Positions 8,811 to 18,798 are shown, counted from the stretch's first letter. The stretch: DNA of 64,000 bases from Arthrobacter sp. AQ5-05 (GCF_003287975.1 NZ_QMKQ01000019.1:1-64000), one strand, 5' to 3'. Notes: a model not told the origin generated them from the letters alone. Numbers and translations are program-made.

Positions 8811-10193
8811 ATGACCGAGATATCCGAGCTGACAGCGCTGGAACTTCGCAATGCGCTGCGCCACGGGGAAGTGGGTGCCCGCGAGGCAGCCGCCCACTTC
8901 CTGGAACGCATCGAGGCGCTCAACCCCGCCCTGGGATCCTTCGTCACCGTCACCGCCGAGCGGGCCATGGACGCAGCCGCGCAGGCGGACTCCGACCTTG
9001 CCGCGGGGCGGGCCCCGGGCATGCTCCACGGCATGCCGCTGGCCTACAAGGACCTGCTCGATGTGGCCGGGGTGCCTACCGGCTACGGGACCGCGGCATT
9101 TGAACCGGCCCTCGCGCAGAAGGATTCCCCGTTGGTGGCGACTTTGTCGCGGGCCGGCGCAATTTCACTGGGCAAGACCCAGGTGCCGGAATTCGGGCTG
9201 AGCTGCCACTCGGAAAACGACGTGGCCCCGCCCGCCCGCAACCCGTTGGACCCGACCCGCTCCGCCGGGGGTTCCAGCGGCGGGGAGGCCGCGGCCGTGG
9301 CCTCCGGCATGCTGCCCTTCGGCCCCGGCAATGACGGCGGCGGCTCGGTGCGCATCCCGGCCTCGGCATGCGGGCTGATCGGACTCAAGCCCGGACTGGG
9401 CACCATCCCCAGCGACATCCTCGATGGCACCGTCGACACCTTCGGGGCACCGCGGCTCACGGTTTCCGGGCCGCTGGCGCGCACCGCGCTGGACGCGGCC
9501 CTGCTCATGGACGCGATGGTCGACCCCGAACGGGGAACCTACCTCGAGTCGCTGGGCGAGGGGACAGTGGATGCGCTGCGCGGGCTGCGCATCGGGGTCA
9601 GCACCGCCAGCCCCTTCGCCTCGGCGTATGCGATCAAGCTCTCATCCGACGCCCATGCGGCGCTGGATGCGGGCTTCAAGTCCCTGCGCGCCCGGGGCCA
9701 CCACCTGGAGGAGGCGGAAATCTTCTACGACAGCGCCTACCCCGAAACCTTTGCCACGGTGTGGACCAGCGGGCTGGCTGCCGCACCGATCCCGCCGGGC
9801 AGGGAGGCGAAGCTGGGGACCCTGGCCCGGTCCTTCCGTGAACGCGCCACGGCGCGCGGGCACAAGACCAGCCTGGAGGCCGCCGCCCGGTTGACGGGCA
9901 TCGCCGCGGACTTCCGTACCCAGTGGGGCCGCTATGACGTGGTGCTCACTCCTGCGATGGCGTTCGCTCCCCCGGAAATCGGCTTTTACACCTCGCAGGA
10001 CGCCGACACCGACTACATGCGCCAATGCCAATACACGCCCTACACCTCGATGGTGAATGTCTCGGGGCTTCCTGCCATCACCGTTCCGACGCTCACCACC
10101 GCCGCGGGGTTGTCGATGGGAGTGCAAATGATCGGCAGGGCCGGCTCCGAGGCCATGCTGCTGACACTGGCCGCCCAACTGACCACAATGTGA
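8811..10193 (+). CDS. Amidase signature family hydrolase
   Basis: A 460-residue amidase. The Ser-cisSer-Lys triad is visible: lysine in MPLAYKDLLDVAGVPT, the glycine/serine-rich core SAGGSSGGEAAAVASG, and the nucleophile region GNDGGGSVRIPASACG. It hydrolyses a carboxamide, with the substrate unknown; GatA is less likely because no gatC/gatB is near. Two adjacent ATGs exist (8808 and 8811). The AAAGGAG at 8798-8804 is better spaced for 8811 (6 bases) than 8808 (3 bases). It is followed 52 bases later by a POT transporter gene, so import of an amide or peptide and its hydrolysis may be linked. Confidence 0.92.
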   Translation: MTEISELTALELRNALRHGEVGAREAAAHFLERIEALNPALGSFVTVTAERAMDAAAQADSDLAAGRAPGMLHGMPLAYKDLLDVAGVPTGYGTAAFEPALAQKDSPLVATLSRAGAISLGKTQVPEFGLSCHSENDVAPPARNPLDPTRSAGGSSGGEAAAVASGMLPFGPGNDGGGSVRIPASACGLIGLKPGLGTIPSDILDGTVDTFGAPRLTVSGPLARTALDAALLMDAMVDPERGTYLESLGEGTVDALRGLRIGVSTASPFASAYAIKLSSDAHAALDAGFKSLRARGHHLEEAEIFYDSAYPETFATVWTSGLAAAPIPPGREAKLGTLARSFRERATARGHKTSLEAAARLTGIAADFRTQWGRYDVVLTPAMAFAPPEIGFYTSQDADTDYMRQCQYTPYTSMVNVSGLPAITVPTLTTAAGLSMGVQMIGRAGSEAMLLTLAAQLTTM

Positions 10194-10245
10194 GATTGGT
10201 CTACAAAGTAGGCATGGCGCACGTCACGGGCGAAAAATTGATTGC

Positions 10246-11703
10246 ATGTCTATATCCACCCCGCTGAAGGACCGGTCCTCGACCAATTTCTTCGGCCACC
10301 CCAAAACGCTCTCGAACCTGTTCAGCATCGAGATGTGGGAACGATTCTCCTTCTACGGGATGCAAGCGATCCTGGCGTACTACATGTACTTCTCCGTCGT
10401 CGAGGGCGGGCTCGGCCTGTCCAAGGACCTGGCACTCTCCCTGGTCGGCGCCTACGGCGGCGCCGTCTACCTGAGCACCATCCTCGGCGCCTGGCTCGCG
10501 GACCGACTGCTCGGTTCCGAAAAGGTCCTGCTCTCCTCGGCGTTCATCATCATGGCCGGCCACATCGCCCTGGCGGCGCTGCCCGGAGCCGTGGGGCTGG
10601 CCATCGGCCTGGTCCTGGTTGCCGTGGGCTCCGGCGGGCTCAAGGCCAACGCCACGGCCCTGGTCGGCTCCCTGTACTCCAAGGAAGACACCCGCCGCGA
10701 TGCCGGCTTCTCGATCTTCTACATGGGTGTGAACATCGGCGGCCTGCTCGGCCCGCTGCTCACCGGCTTCCTGCACCAGCGCTGGGGCTTCCACATCGGC
10801 TTCGCCGCCGCCGCGGTCGGCATGGCCGTGGGCGTGGGCATCTATATGATGGGCCGCAAGGACCTTCCGGCATCCGTCCACGTGGTGGCCAACCCGCTGC
10901 CGGCCGGCGCACGCAAGAAGTACGCGCTGTACCTGGTGGGCTTCATCGTCGTGGTCGTGGCGCTCTTCTCGCTGAAGATCGTCACCCCGGCAACGCTGGC
11001 CAACGCCATCGCGCTGGCCGTCATCGCGGCCTCCATCATCTACTTCACCCTGATGCTGCGCTCCAAGCGCGTCACCACGGTGGAGCGCAAGCACGTGCTG
11101 GCCTTCATCCCGCTGTACGTCGCCTCGGCTGCGTTCTGGGCACTGTTCCAGCAGCAGTTCACGTTCATCGCCGTGTACTCGCAGGAACGCCTGGACCGCA
11201 CCATCTTCGGCTGGGAAATGCCCGCTTCCTGGGTCCAGTCGATCAACCCGGTGTTCATCATCGTGCTCGCCGGCGTATTCGCGGCCCTGTGGACCAAGCT
11301 GGGCACCCGCCAGCCGGGCACCGTGGCGAAGTTCTCCGCCTCGCTGATGATCGTCGGGATCGCGTTCCTGGTCTTCATCCCGCTTGAATCCCTGGAGAAG
11401 ACCCCGCTGCTGGCACTGGTCGGGATCCTATTGCTGTGCACCCTGGCCGAGCTGCTGCTGAGCCCCATCGGCCAGTCGGTGACCACCAAGCTGGCGCCGG
11501 CGGCCTTCGGCACGCAGATGATCGCGCTGTTCTTCCTCTCGGTGTCCCTGGGCACCACGCTGGCCGGAATCCTGGCCGGCTTCTACACCGAGGGCAACGA
11601 GATCACCTACTTCCTGGCCCTGGGCGGCACCGCGATCGTGCTGGGCATTGCCCTGCTGCTCTCCGCACCTGCCCTGAAGAAGCTGATGGGCGAGGTCCGC
11701 TAG
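10246..11703 (+). CDS. POT-family proton-coupled di/tripeptide transporter
   Basis: A 485-residue major-facilitator protein of the POT/PTR family (DtpT/YdgR type) with about 12-14 membrane segments. The family signature ERFSFYGMQAILAYYMYF lies in helix 1 (residues about 31-48, preceded by MW). A second conserved block is FYMGVNIGGLLGPLLTGFL near residue 165. It should import small peptides with protons across the inner membrane. The start MSISTPLKDRSSTNFF fits the family; no good ribosome site is visible before it. It is co-directional with the amidase and ends at a strong bidirectional terminator. Confidence 0.95.
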   Translation: MSISTPLKDRSSTNFFGHPKTLSNLFSIEMWERFSFYGMQAILAYYMYFSVVEGGLGLSKDLALSLVGAYGGAVYLSTILGAWLADRLLGSEKVLLSSAFIIMAGHIALAALPGAVGLAIGLVLVAVGSGGLKANATALVGSLYSKEDTRRDAGFSIFYMGVNIGGLLGPLLTGFLHQRWGFHIGFAAAAVGMAVGVGIYMMGRKDLPASVHVVANPLPAGARKKYALYLVGFIVVVVALFSLKIVTPATLANAIALAVIAASIIYFTLMLRSKRVTTVERKHVLAFIPLYVASAAFWALFQQQFTFIAVYSQERLDRTIFGWEMPASWVQSINPVFIIVLAGVFAALWTKLGTRQPGTVAKFSASLMIVGIAFLVFIPLESLEKTPLLALVGILLLCTLAELLLSPIGQSVTTKLAPAAFGTQMIALFFLSVSLGTTLAGILAGFYTEGNEITYFLALGGTAIVLGIALLLSAPALKKLMGEVR

Positions 11704-11727
11704 GGCCTTCCCGCGCACTTCCCGCAT

Positions 11728-11778
11728 GAAAACAGCGGCCGCACCCGGCTTCCAAGCCCGGGTGTGGCCGCTGTTTTC
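11728..11778. terminator. Bidirectional terminator
   Basis: A long hairpin with 13-bp outer arms (11728-11740 and 11766-11778) flanked by A/T runs on both sides. It sits between the converging POT transporter and DUF4190 genes, so it can serve both. Confidence 0.85.
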
Positions 11779-11801
11779 GCGTGTCCTCGAAGGGGTTCGC
11801 G

Positions 11802-12326
11802 CTACCAGGAACTCATCGAGGCGGAAAATACGGTGATGAGGAAAAGCGCCCCCAGCACGATGAACCCCAGCATCAGGTAGCCGGTCACAAGCCCGGCAAT
11901 GGCGATTCCGCGCATGTGCGGTTCCCGCTTCAACGCCAAGTGGCCGCAGATGACCGCCGCAATCTGGGGGAAAATCAGCATCCCGCCGGTGAGCACCGCG
12001 ATGATTCCGGTCACCAGCGACACGATCGCCAACGCGCCGGCCGGCTGCTGGACCGGCATCGGGTATCCGGGTTGGGGGTAGCCCGGTGTCGGGTAGTGCT
12101 GCGGGTGGCCGGGCTGGCCGCCCGCCCGTTGCCCGGCGTGCTGCCCGGCAAATCCGTACCCGCGACCGTTCGGCGCCCCGGCAACCGGCGGCGCATCCAA
12201 CGGCATGTCCAGGTACGGGTTGCGCGGTGGTGCCGCGTGCGGGTTCCGCGACCAGCGCGGGTCGTTCGGATCGTCAAACGACGGATCCGCCGCGGGCTCG
12301 TGCCCTCCGACTTCGTCCTCGGCCAT
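11802..12326 (-). CDS. DUF4190-domain membrane protein
   Basis: A 174-residue protein with a proline/glycine-rich N-terminal half (repeats of the type GYPQPGYPMP) and a C-terminal DUF4190 domain of two membrane helices. The domain has the hallmark CGHLALKREP followed by GIAIAGLVTGYLMLG. Function is unknown, and such proteins are common in actinobacteria. Start MAEDEVGGHEPAAD at 12326 follows a purine-rich GGAAACC stretch. A degraded copy of the same gene lies immediately upstream at 12.4-12.9 kb, so this is the surviving member of a tandem duplication. Confidence 0.85.
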   Translation of the reverse strand: MAEDEVGGHEPAADPSFDDPNDPRWSRNPHAAPPRNPYLDMPLDAPPVAGAPNGRGYGFAGQHAGQRAGGQPGHPQHYPTPGYPQPGYPMPVQQPAGALAIVSLVTGIIAVLTGGMLIFPQIAAVICGHLALKREPHMRGIAIAGLVTGYLMLGFIVLGALFLITVFSASMSSW

Positions 12327-12406
12327 GGTTTCCTTCCCCCTCCAGCGACCCGGCCCGCACTGCACGGAGATTCGTGCAGTGCGGGCGCGGCTTCCGGTTC
12401 CCCAGC

Positions 12407-12877
12407 TTAGCGACGATCCGGCACCTCGCCCATCCCCGGTTCAAGGCCAGCGCGAAGCCCGATGGAGCCGACTGGGCGTGGTGGCGGGCACCGCGGCAAC
12501 AACAAGCGAGCCGGCAACGGGCAAAACGCCCAGGAGCCGGGGACGCATCCGATGAACATGTAGCCGAAGATGATCACGATCACCCGCATACCCAGCATCA
12601 TGTGGCCGATGACCGGCCCGAACACCGCAAGGGGGCGGGCCCCGGCTCCATCCCCCGTTCTGTCCCGGCCGGTTGCCTTGGCCGGTTGCCCTGGCCGGCG
12701 AAACCGTACCCTTGGCCCTCCGGTCTCCCGGCCATCGGTGGCGCATCCAACGGCATCTGCCGGCAGGGGTTGCGGGGACGCGCCTCATGCGGGTTCCGCG
12801 ACCAGCGCGGGTCCTTCGGATCGTCGAACGACGGCCCCCGCGTCGGGCTCGTTCGGGTCCTTTTCGTGCGTGGCCAA
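12407..12877 (-). pseudogene. Decayed duplicate of the DUF4190 gene
   Basis: On the minus strand, broken across frames, one reads THEKDPNEPDAG, then DDPKDPRWSRNPHEARPRNP, PLDAPPMAG, QGYGFAGQ and finally MMLGMRVIVIIFGYMFIG. This follows the intact neighbour in order. At DNA level 12787-12834 matches 12238-12285 with only a few differences in 48 bases. The start codon position carries TTG (12877), there is at least one frameshift near 12830, and much of the repeat linker and the first membrane helix is missing or unreadable. It fills the roughly 700-base interval between the DUF4190 and protease genes, where no intact gene was found. Confidence 0.7.
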
Positions 12878-13032
12878 GGGGTTTCCCTTCCGTGCCCGGG
12901 CTAGTGCGGCGGGAGGGTGTCCCGCACGCCGCGTCCTTCGACGCGGCGCCGGCCCGCCCCAGGTCCAGCGTTCGATCCCGGCCACAGCGCGCTCACATCG
13001 GCCGCTCAGGATCCGGTGGGAGAGTTGGCACC

Positions 13033-14238
13033 ATGGACAAGGAAACCCAACCTCCAGCCGCAAAGCCCCACCCCCGGCACCATGCGGTGCCACCGTACCT
13101 GCTGGTGTCGATGGCCGCCTGCGACGGGGCGTGGGAAGCCCCGGCGGCGATGCGCGAATTCATCGCGCACCCGCCGGTGGAAGGCGGCCGGGACCTTCCG
13201 GGCGCGCACGGCGAACACGCGGGCCCGGGCCGCGAAACCCGTCGCCGCATCGCCACCCGCGCACGCCAAACGCTGCTGCTGGACCAGGCACTGCTGCACG
13301 CGCGGGCCACCACGCACACCGACATCGCCCGGCTGCTGGACCCGGCCGGTCGCCTGGTGCGGGTTGTTTCCGACGCCCGGGGTGCGGAGACCACCCCCGG
13401 AACCACCGTGCGCACCGAGGGCCAGGACCCGGGGCGGGATACGGACGCAAACCGCGCCTACGACGGGCTGGGCGAGGTCTACGGGTTCCTCGCCGACATG
13501 TTCAAGCGCTCCAGCCTCGACGGCGCCGGGCTGGTGTTGCGCGGCACCGTGCACTACGGGCAGCACTACGACAACGCGTTCTGGGACGGCACCCAAATGG
13601 TCATGGGCGACGGGGACGGGGAGATCTTCAATTCCTTCACCTCCTCGCTGTCGGTGATCGCGCACGAGCTGGGGCACGGGCTGCTGCAATACACCACCAA
13701 CCTTGACTACCGGGGCCAATCCGGAGCACTGAACGAGTCGATCGCCGATGTCTTCGGCGCCCTGGTGGAGCAGTTCGTGGCCGGCGACGACGCGGCGTCC
13801 GCCAGCTGGCTGATCGGCAAGGGGCTGTTCACCGACGTCGTCCAGGGCGTGGCGCTGCGTTCCATGGCCGCCCCGGGCACCGCCTACGACGACCCGATCC
13901 TGGGCAAGGACCCGCAACCGGCATCCATGGCCGGCTACGTGGACACGGCCGAGGACAACGGCGGGGTGCACCTGAACTCCGGCATCCCCAACCACGCCTT
14001 CCATCTCTTCGCCACCGCGCTGGGCGGCAACGCCTGGGAAACCGCCGGGTCCCTGTGGTTCAACGTGATCGCCACCCGCGCCCTGCCGCAGGACGCGGAC
14101 TTCGGCACCTTCGCCGAACAGACCCTGCTCCAGGCCCGCCGCGACCACGGCGCCGGATCCGCCGTCGAGCGGGCCCTGGCCGAAGCCTGGGACGCCGTCG
14201 GGGTCGAACCCGTCGTCCAGGAGGCGGTCCGTGGCTGA
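13033..14238 (+). CDS. Protealysin-like M4 metallopeptidase
   Basis: A 401-residue thermolysin-family zinc protease. HELGH lies at residues 211-215, the third zinc ligand is in NESIAD (E235), and the active-site histidine is in SGIPNHAFHLF. The short propeptide has PPYLL at residues 20-24, the motif of protealysin-type precursors, and there is no signal peptide, unlike secreted thermolysins. Protealysins are thus made without a Sec leader and self-process. ATG 13033 was chosen because upstream frame is pseudogene sequence. The stop overlaps the start of an emfourin-like inhibitor gene by 8 bases, the known arrangement for this protease subgroup. Confidence 0.93.
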   Translation: MDKETQPPAAKPHPRHHAVPPYLLVSMAACDGAWEAPAAMREFIAHPPVEGGRDLPGAHGEHAGPGRETRRRIATRARQTLLLDQALLHARATTHTDIARLLDPAGRLVRVVSDARGAETTPGTTVRTEGQDPGRDTDANRAYDGLGEVYGFLADMFKRSSLDGAGLVLRGTVHYGQHYDNAFWDGTQMVMGDGDGEIFNSFTSSLSVIAHELGHGLLQYTTNLDYRGQSGALNESIADVFGALVEQFVAGDDAASASWLIGKGLFTDVVQGVALRSMAAPGTAYDDPILGKDPQPASMAGYVDTAEDNGGVHLNSGIPNHAFHLFATALGGNAWETAGSLWFNVIATRALPQDADFGTFAEQTLLQARRDHGAGSAVERALAEAWDAVGVEPVVQEAVRG

Positions 14239-14551
14239 GAACCGCAACGAAGTGCTGGTCATCCGCGTGGCGCGCTCCGGCGGGGTCGCCGGAATTTCCC
14301 GCACCGGGATCCTGGAACTCCATGCGCAACACCCCGCGCACGAACAGGAGGCCGTCTGGCTCCGCATTGCCCGCGCCGCCCTGGACGAGCTGCGGGCGCT
14401 GGAGCAAGCCAAGGCCCCGTCCCTGGTGCGCGATGCGTTCACCTGGTCGCTGAGCATCGACGGGGAAGACCATTCGGTGCCCGACACGCTGCTCACCGGC
14501 CCCGCCCGGACCCTGGCCGAACACGTCATCGCGCTCCCGCGCCGCCCCTGA
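14231..14551 (+). CDS. Emfourin-like protealysin inhibitor
   Basis: A 106-residue soluble protein beginning with GTG and carrying VIRVARSGGVAGISRTG near residues 10-27, followed by an LDELRALEQA helix and an FTWSLSIDGEDHSV strand pair. This matches the emfourin family, protein inhibitors of protealysin-like M4 proteases that are usually encoded directly after the protease gene. Here the genes overlap by 8 bases (GTGGCTGA), which suggests coupled translation so that protease and inhibitor are made together. The family call rests on the motif, size and position; binding to the neighbouring protease is inferred. Confidence 0.85.
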   Translation: MAENRNEVLVIRVARSGGVAGISRTGILELHAQHPAHEQEAVWLRIARAALDELRALEQAKAPSLVRDAFTWSLSIDGEDHSVPDTLLTGPARTLAEHVIALPRRP

Positions 14552-14612
14552 ACGCCCGGCGCCCCACGACCCGGGCGGGGCACCGCCGGGCAATCAATGA
14601 GAAACTGGTGCC

Positions 14613-16250
14613 ATGGCCCATCCTCGCGCCGGGACCCCGGCACTGCCCCAAGACCTGATCGACCTTTCAGCGGTGCGCGACGCGTACTTCGACATCCACC
14701 CGGATCCGTCCGACCCCGCCCAGCGCGTGGCCTTCGGCACCTCCGGGCACCGCGGCACCTCCACCAACGGCTCCTTCAACGAGGACCACATCGCCGCCGT
14801 CACCCAGGCGATCGTCGAATACCGGCGCGGCGCGGGCATCACCGGCCCGCTGTTTGTCGGCAAGGACACCCACGCGCTCTCGGACCCCGCCCAGGACACG
14901 GTGCTGGAGGTGCTGGCCGGCAACGACGTGCCGGTCCTGGCGGACGCGCGCAACGGCTGGACCCCCACCCCCGCGCTGAGCCACGCGATCCTGAGGCACA
15001 ACGCCGACCCCTCGGCCCCGCGCGCCGACGGCATCATCATCACCCCCTCGCACAACCCGCCGGCCGACGGCGGGCTGAAGTACAACCCCCCGCACGGCGG
15101 ACCGGCCGACACCGATGCCACCTCCTGGATCGCCAACCGCGCCAACGAGCTGCTGGAGGCCAAGCTGGACGGGGTCAAGCGCACCTCGCTGGGCGCAGCC
15201 CGCCTGAATGGCAAGATCGGTTCCTTCGATTTCCTCGCCTCCTACGTCGACGACCTGCCCTCGGTGCTTGACCTCGACGCGATCCGCGCCGCGGGCCTGC
15301 GCATCGGCGCGGACCCGATGGGCGGGGCCGCGGTGGACTACTGGGGGGCGATCGCCGAGCGGCACAAGCTGGACCTGACCGTGGTGAACCCCGGGGTGGA
15401 CCCGCGCTTTGCGTTCATGACCCTGGACACCGACGGGAAGATCCGCATGGATTGTTCCTCGGCCCACGCGATGGCCTCGCTGGTCGCCGCGCGCAACGCC
15501 TACGACATCTCCACGGGCAACGACGCCGACGCCGACCGCCACGGCATTGTCACCCCGGACGCCGGGCTGATGAACCCCAACCATTTCCTGGCCGTGGCCA
15601 TCGAATACCTCTACACCCACCGCACCGGCTGGTCCAAGGACACCGGGATCGGCAAGACCCTGGTCTCCTCCTCGATGATCGACCGGGTGGCCGCCAAGCT
15701 TGGCCGCACCCTGGTGGAGGTCCCGGTGGGCTTCAAGTGGTTCGTGCCTGGCCTGCTGGATGGCACCGGCGCCTTCGGTGGCGAGGAATCGGCCGGAGCC
15801 TCGTTCCTGCGCCGTGACGGGCGAACCTGGACCACCGACAAGGACGGGATCCTGCTCGCGCTGCTGGCCAGCGAGATCACCGCGGTCACCGGCTCCACCC
15901 CGTCGAAGCACTACGCCGCGCTGGCCGCCGAGCACGGGGCCCCCAGCTACGCGCGCCTGGACGCCGTCGCGGACCGGGCCCAGAAGGCCCGCCTGGCCAA
16001 CCTCTCCGCCACCGACGTCACCGCCGATTCGCTGGCCGGGGAGAAGATCACCGCGCGGCTGACCACAGCACCGGGAAACGGGGCGAAGATCGGCGGGCTG
16101 AAGGTCACCACCCAAAACGCCTGGTTCGCCGCGCGTCCCTCGGGCACCGAGGACAAGTACAAGATCTACGCCGAGTCGTTCCTGGGCACCGAGCACCTGG
16201 CCCGGGTGCAGGACGAGGCCAAGACCATCGTCGACACCGTCCTGGGCTGA
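14613..16250 (+). CDS. pgm: Phosphoglucomutase (alpha-D-glucose phosphate-specific)
   Basis: Interconverts alpha-glucose-1-phosphate and glucose-6-phosphate. At 545 residues it matches the E. coli Pgm-type enzyme. The phosphoserine loop [11 protein letters not shown] has its serine at residue 146, the Mg2+ loop is [11 protein letters not shown] near residue 303, the sugar-specificity loop is [11 protein letters not shown] near 385, and the phosphate-binding loop is [13 protein letters not shown] near the C-terminus. The start [15 protein letters not shown] gives the usual N-terminus. It is 61 bases after the inhibitor gene and ends at a strong terminator. It supplies glucose-1-P for glycogen, trehalose and nucleotide-sugar synthesis. 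Confidence 0.96.
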   Translation: MAHPRAGTPALPQDLIDLSAVRDAYFDIHPDPSDPAQRVAFGTSGHRGTSTNGSFNEDHIAAVTQAIVEYRRGAGITGPLFVGKDTHALSDPAQDTVLEVLAGNDVPVLADARNGWTPTPALSHAILRHNADPSAPRADGIIITPSHNPPADGGLKYNPPHGGPADTDATSWIANRANELLEAKLDGVKRTSLGAARLNGKIGSFDFLASYVDDLPSVLDLDAIRAAGLRIGADPMGGAAVDYWGAIAERHKLDLTVVNPGVDPRFAFMTLDTDGKIRMDCSSAHAMASLVAARNAYDISTGNDADADRHGIVTPDAGLMNPNHFLAVAIEYLYTHRTGWSKDTGIGKTLVSSSMIDRVAAKLGRTLVEVPVGFKWFVPGLLDGTGAFGGEESAGASFLRRDGRTWTTDKDGILLALLASEITAVTGSTPSKHYAALAAEHGAPSYARLDAVADRAQKARLANLSATDVTADSLAGEKITARLTTAPGNGAKIGGLKVTTQNAWFAARPSGTEDKYKIYAESFLGTEHLARVQDEAKTIVDTVLG

Positions 16251-16257
16251 GCCCGGT

Positions 16258-16299
16258 GTTGCGGGGCGGGCGCGGCCATCGCCGGGCCCGCCCCGCAAC
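16258..16299 (+). terminator. Terminator hairpin after pgm
   Basis: A perfect 14-bp GC-rich stem (16258-16271 with 16286-16299) lies 7 bases after the pgm stop and before the converging aldehyde dehydrogenase gene. The T-run is weak. Confidence 0.75.
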
Positions 16300-16337
16300 C
16301 ATGGCAACAACCCATGAATATGCGCGCATGGGCATAT

Positions 16338-17801
16338 CTACATCATGCGCTTGATGATCTTTGACTTCGCCCAGGTGTAGGGCGGATAGACGGCCTTGAG
16401 CGTGTCCACCACCGTGGTCTTGCCCATCACCGCGCGCATCTGCGAGAGCCGCTCGAACCCATGCCGCCCGTGGTATGCACCCATGCCGGAGGCTCCCACG
16501 CCCCCGAACGGGAGCGAGGGGACGGCCAGATGCAGGCTCGGTGCGTTGTGCACGATGGCCCCGGCACGCACCTGGTCCCCGAAGGACGACTGCAGCCGCG
16601 GGTTCTCGGAAAACAGGTAGGCGACCAGCGGGGTCGGACGGGCGTTGATGAAGCGCACGGCGGCGTCGAAGCTGTCCACCGCGATGACCGGAAGGATCGG
16701 GCCGAAGATCTCTTCGCGCAGCAGGGACGAATCCGGGTGAATGTTGGTGATCACCGTCGGTTCGATCTGCAGCGTGTCCTCGTCGTACCCGCCGCCGATG
16801 ACCACGTCCCCGTCGCCCAGCATGGCCACCAGTCGCTGGAAGTGCGCGGTGTTCACGATCCGCCCGTAGTCGCGGCTGGCCAGCGGGTTCTTCCCGTAGA
16901 ACCCGGTGATGGCCTTGGACAGCTGCTTTTCCAGGTGCCGGGCCGCATCCCCGACGGCCAGCACGTAGTCCGGAGCCACGCAGGTCTGCCCGGCATTCAT
17001 GAACTTCCCGAACGCCAGCCGGCGGGCCACCGCCACCGAGGACCCGTCCATGACCACGGCCGGGGACTTGCCCCCGAGTTCCAGGGTCACCGGGGTCAGG
17101 TGCTCGGCCGCCGCGCGGGCCACGATCTTCCCCACGCGCTCCCCGCCGGTGTAGAAGATGTGGTCAAAGTGTTGTTCCAGCAGGACCTTGGAGGTCGACG
17201 CGCCGCCCTGGACCACGGCGCACGCCCGCCGGTCCATGAATTGCGGGACGAGCCGCCCCAGCAGCGCGCTGGTGGCCGGGGCCAGCTCCGAGGGCTTGAG
17301 CACCGTGACGTTTCCGGCGGCAATGGCGGCGACCAGCGGGGCGAGGATCAATTGCAGCGGATAGTTCCAGGCGCCGATGACCAGCACCACGCCCAGGGGC
17401 TGCGGCTCGATCTTGGCTGCCGCCGGGTGCAGCGCGAGCGGGATCTTGACCGCCTTGGACTCCATCCATTCGGAGAGGTGCAGCTGCGCGTGGTCGATTT
17501 CGGCGCGCACCATGTCGATCTCGGTCATCTTCGCCTCGACCCCGCTCTTGCCCAGGTCATCGGCCAACGCGTCGACGAAGTCCTGTTCGTGCGCCTCCAG
17601 CATCCGCTCCAGGGCCTTGAGCTGGGAGGCGCGGAAGCGCCGCGGGTGGGCCAAGCGGGTGGCGACCACGTCGTGCATGGAGGCGACGATCTCCACGATG
17701 TTTTCCGCTGATTCGGGCACCACCGGCGGGAGCTCGAGCTCGCTGAGCGCGCGCGACTCGCGCGGCGCGGTGGATGGATGCGGATTCTCGGTGATGCCCA
17801 T
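16338..17801 (-). CDS. Aldehyde dehydrogenase (NAD(P)+, class-3-like)
   Basis: A 487-residue aldehyde dehydrogenase. The catalytic cysteine is in [14 protein letters not shown], the general-base glutamate in [11 protein letters not shown], the cofactor region is [15 protein letters not shown], and the glycine turn is [12 protein letters not shown]. The missing long oligomerisation tail and the [13 protein letters not shown] block near residue 395 place it with class-3/fatty-aldehyde or coniferyl-aldehyde-type enzymes rather than betaine-aldehyde types. A basic C-terminal tail (KSKIIKRMM) could allow membrane contact. The substrate is unknown. It is divergent from the thiamine operon, with about 90 bases between its start and the riboswitch. 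Confidence 0.92.
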   Translation of the reverse strand: MGITENPHPSTAPRESRALSELELPPVVPESAENIVEIVASMHDVVATRLAHPRRFRASQLKALERMLEAHEQDFVDALADDLGKSGVEAKMTEIDMVRAEIDHAQLHLSEWMESKAVKIPLALHPAAAKIEPQPLGVVLVIGAWNYPLQLILAPLVAAIAAGNVTVLKPSELAPATSALLGRLVPQFMDRRACAVVQGGASTSKVLLEQHFDHIFYTGGERVGKIVARAAAEHLTPVTLELGGKSPAVVMDGSSVAVARRLAFGKFMNAGQTCVAPDYVLAVGDAARHLEKQLSKAITGFYGKNPLASRDYGRIVNTAHFQRLVAMLGDGDVVIGGGYDEDTLQIEPTVITNIHPDSSLLREEIFGPILPVIAVDSFDAAVRFINARPTPLVAYLFSENPRLQSSFGDQVRAGAIVHNAPSLHLAVPSLPFGGVGASGMGAYHGRHGFERLSQMRAVMGKTTVVDTLKAVYPPYTWAKSKIIKRMM

Positions 17802-17851
17802 GCCTAGAGCCTACGGCGTGCGCCTTGGCCGCGACAGGCCGCGACGCGCAG

Positions 17852-17882
17852 TTGACGCCCCGCCCGTGCGGTGGGATAGGCT
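17852..17882 (+). promoter_or_regulatory. Candidate promoter of the thiamine operon
   Basis: TTGACG at 17852-17857 and TAGGCT at 17877-17882 resemble actinobacterial -35 and -10 boxes. The 19-base spacer is longer than ideal (GATAGG at 17875 would give 17). The position, just before the TPP aptamer, supports it. Confidence 0.5.
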
Positions 17883-17888
17883 CGCGCC

Positions 17889-17972
17889 TAGTGACACGGG
17901 GTGTCGGCGCGCCAGCGATCCGACTGAGATAAGACCCGTAGAACCTGATCTAGTTCGTACTAGCGGAGGGAT
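17889..17972 (+). promoter_or_regulatory. TPP riboswitch (thi box)
   Basis: The conserved TPP aptamer core is present: ACACGGGGTG, CTGAGATAAGACCCGT, GAACCTGATC, and the closing TAGTTCGTACTAGCGGAGGG. The last element contains the purine-rich ribosome-binding site (GGAGGG, 17965-17970) of thiM. TPP binding is therefore expected to mask that site and repress translation of thiM-thiE-thiD/tenA. Confidence 0.97.
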
Positions 17973-17979
17973 GTTGCTC

Positions 17980-18798
17980 ATGGGATCCATGGCGCCTTCA
18001 GTTGTTTTTTCACCCGGTGAGCTCGCCGGTGCCCTGGGCGCGCTGCGCGCCTCCACGCCCTTGGTGCAGGTGTTGACCAACACCGTGGTCACCAACTTCA
18101 CCGCCAACGTGCTGCTGGCCGCCGGGGCTTCCCCCGCGATGGCCGATGTGCCCGGGGAGGCCGGCGGATTCGCGTCCGTGGCCTCCGCGGTGCTGGTGAA
18201 TCTGGGCACCCCCAATTCCGAGCAGCGCGCCGCCATGGCCGAGGCGGTCGCCGCCGCCAACGCCGGGGGCACCGCCTGGGTGCTGGACCCGGTGGCCGTC
18301 GGGTCGCTGCGCGTGCGCACCGACTTCGCCCTGGGCCTGCGCGACCTGACCCCGACGGTGATCCGCGGGAACGCCTCGGAGATCATGGTGCTGGCCGAGG
18401 CCGGGTCCGGCGGGCGCGGGGTGGAGGCCATCGACACCGTCGATTCCGCCGCGGCCGCGGCCAGGGCCCTGGCCCTGCGCAGCGGCGCCGTCGTGGCCGT
18501 CTCCGGGGAGGCCGACCTCGTCACCGACGGAACGCGCACCGTGTACGTGCATGGCGGCAGCAAGATGCTCACCCTGGTGACCGGCGGCGGGTGCGCGCTC
18601 GGCGCGATCTGCGCGGCCTTCCTGCCCGTGGCCCAGGACCCGCTGTTGGCCACCGTCGCGGCCCACGCGTTCTACTCCGCCGCCGCCGAGCGGGCCCAGG
18701 CGGCCAGTTCGGGGCCAGGAAGCTTCGCGGTGCATTTCCTTGACGCCCTGCACGCACTGGCCCCTGCCGACCTCGCGGCCACGGCGGTGCTGTCCTGA
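17980..18798 (+). CDS. thiM: Hydroxyethylthiazole kinase
   Basis: Phosphorylates 4-methyl-5-(2-hydroxyethyl)thiazole for thiamine salvage. The 272-residue ribokinase-fold protein has [20 protein letters not shown] near residue 30, the substrate block [31 protein letters not shown] near 135, and the anion-hole sequence [15 protein letters not shown] with the catalytic region near 205. ATG 17980 is 9 bases after GGAGGG inside the riboswitch; ATG 17971 and 17989 are alternatives. It is the first gene of a three-gene unit, and its stop overlaps the thiE start by one base. Confidence 0.96.
   Translation: MGSMAPSVVFSPGELAGALGALRASTPLVQVLTNTVVTNFTANVLLAAGASPAMADVPGEAGGFASVASAVLVNLGTPNSEQRAAMAEAVAAANAGGTAWVLDPVAVGSLRVRTDFALGLRDLTPTVIRGNASEIMVLAEAGSGGRGVEAIDTVDSAAAAARALALRSGAVVAVSGEADLVTDGTRTVYVHGGSKMLTLVTGGGCALGAICAAFLPVAQDPLLATVAAHAFYSAAAERAQAASSGPGSFAVHFLDALHALAPADLAATAVLS

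Noticed and set aside
14667-16310. About 547-codon minus-strand frame opposite pgm
   Set aside because: The plus-strand frame has all phosphoglucomutase motifs; the antisense frame has none.
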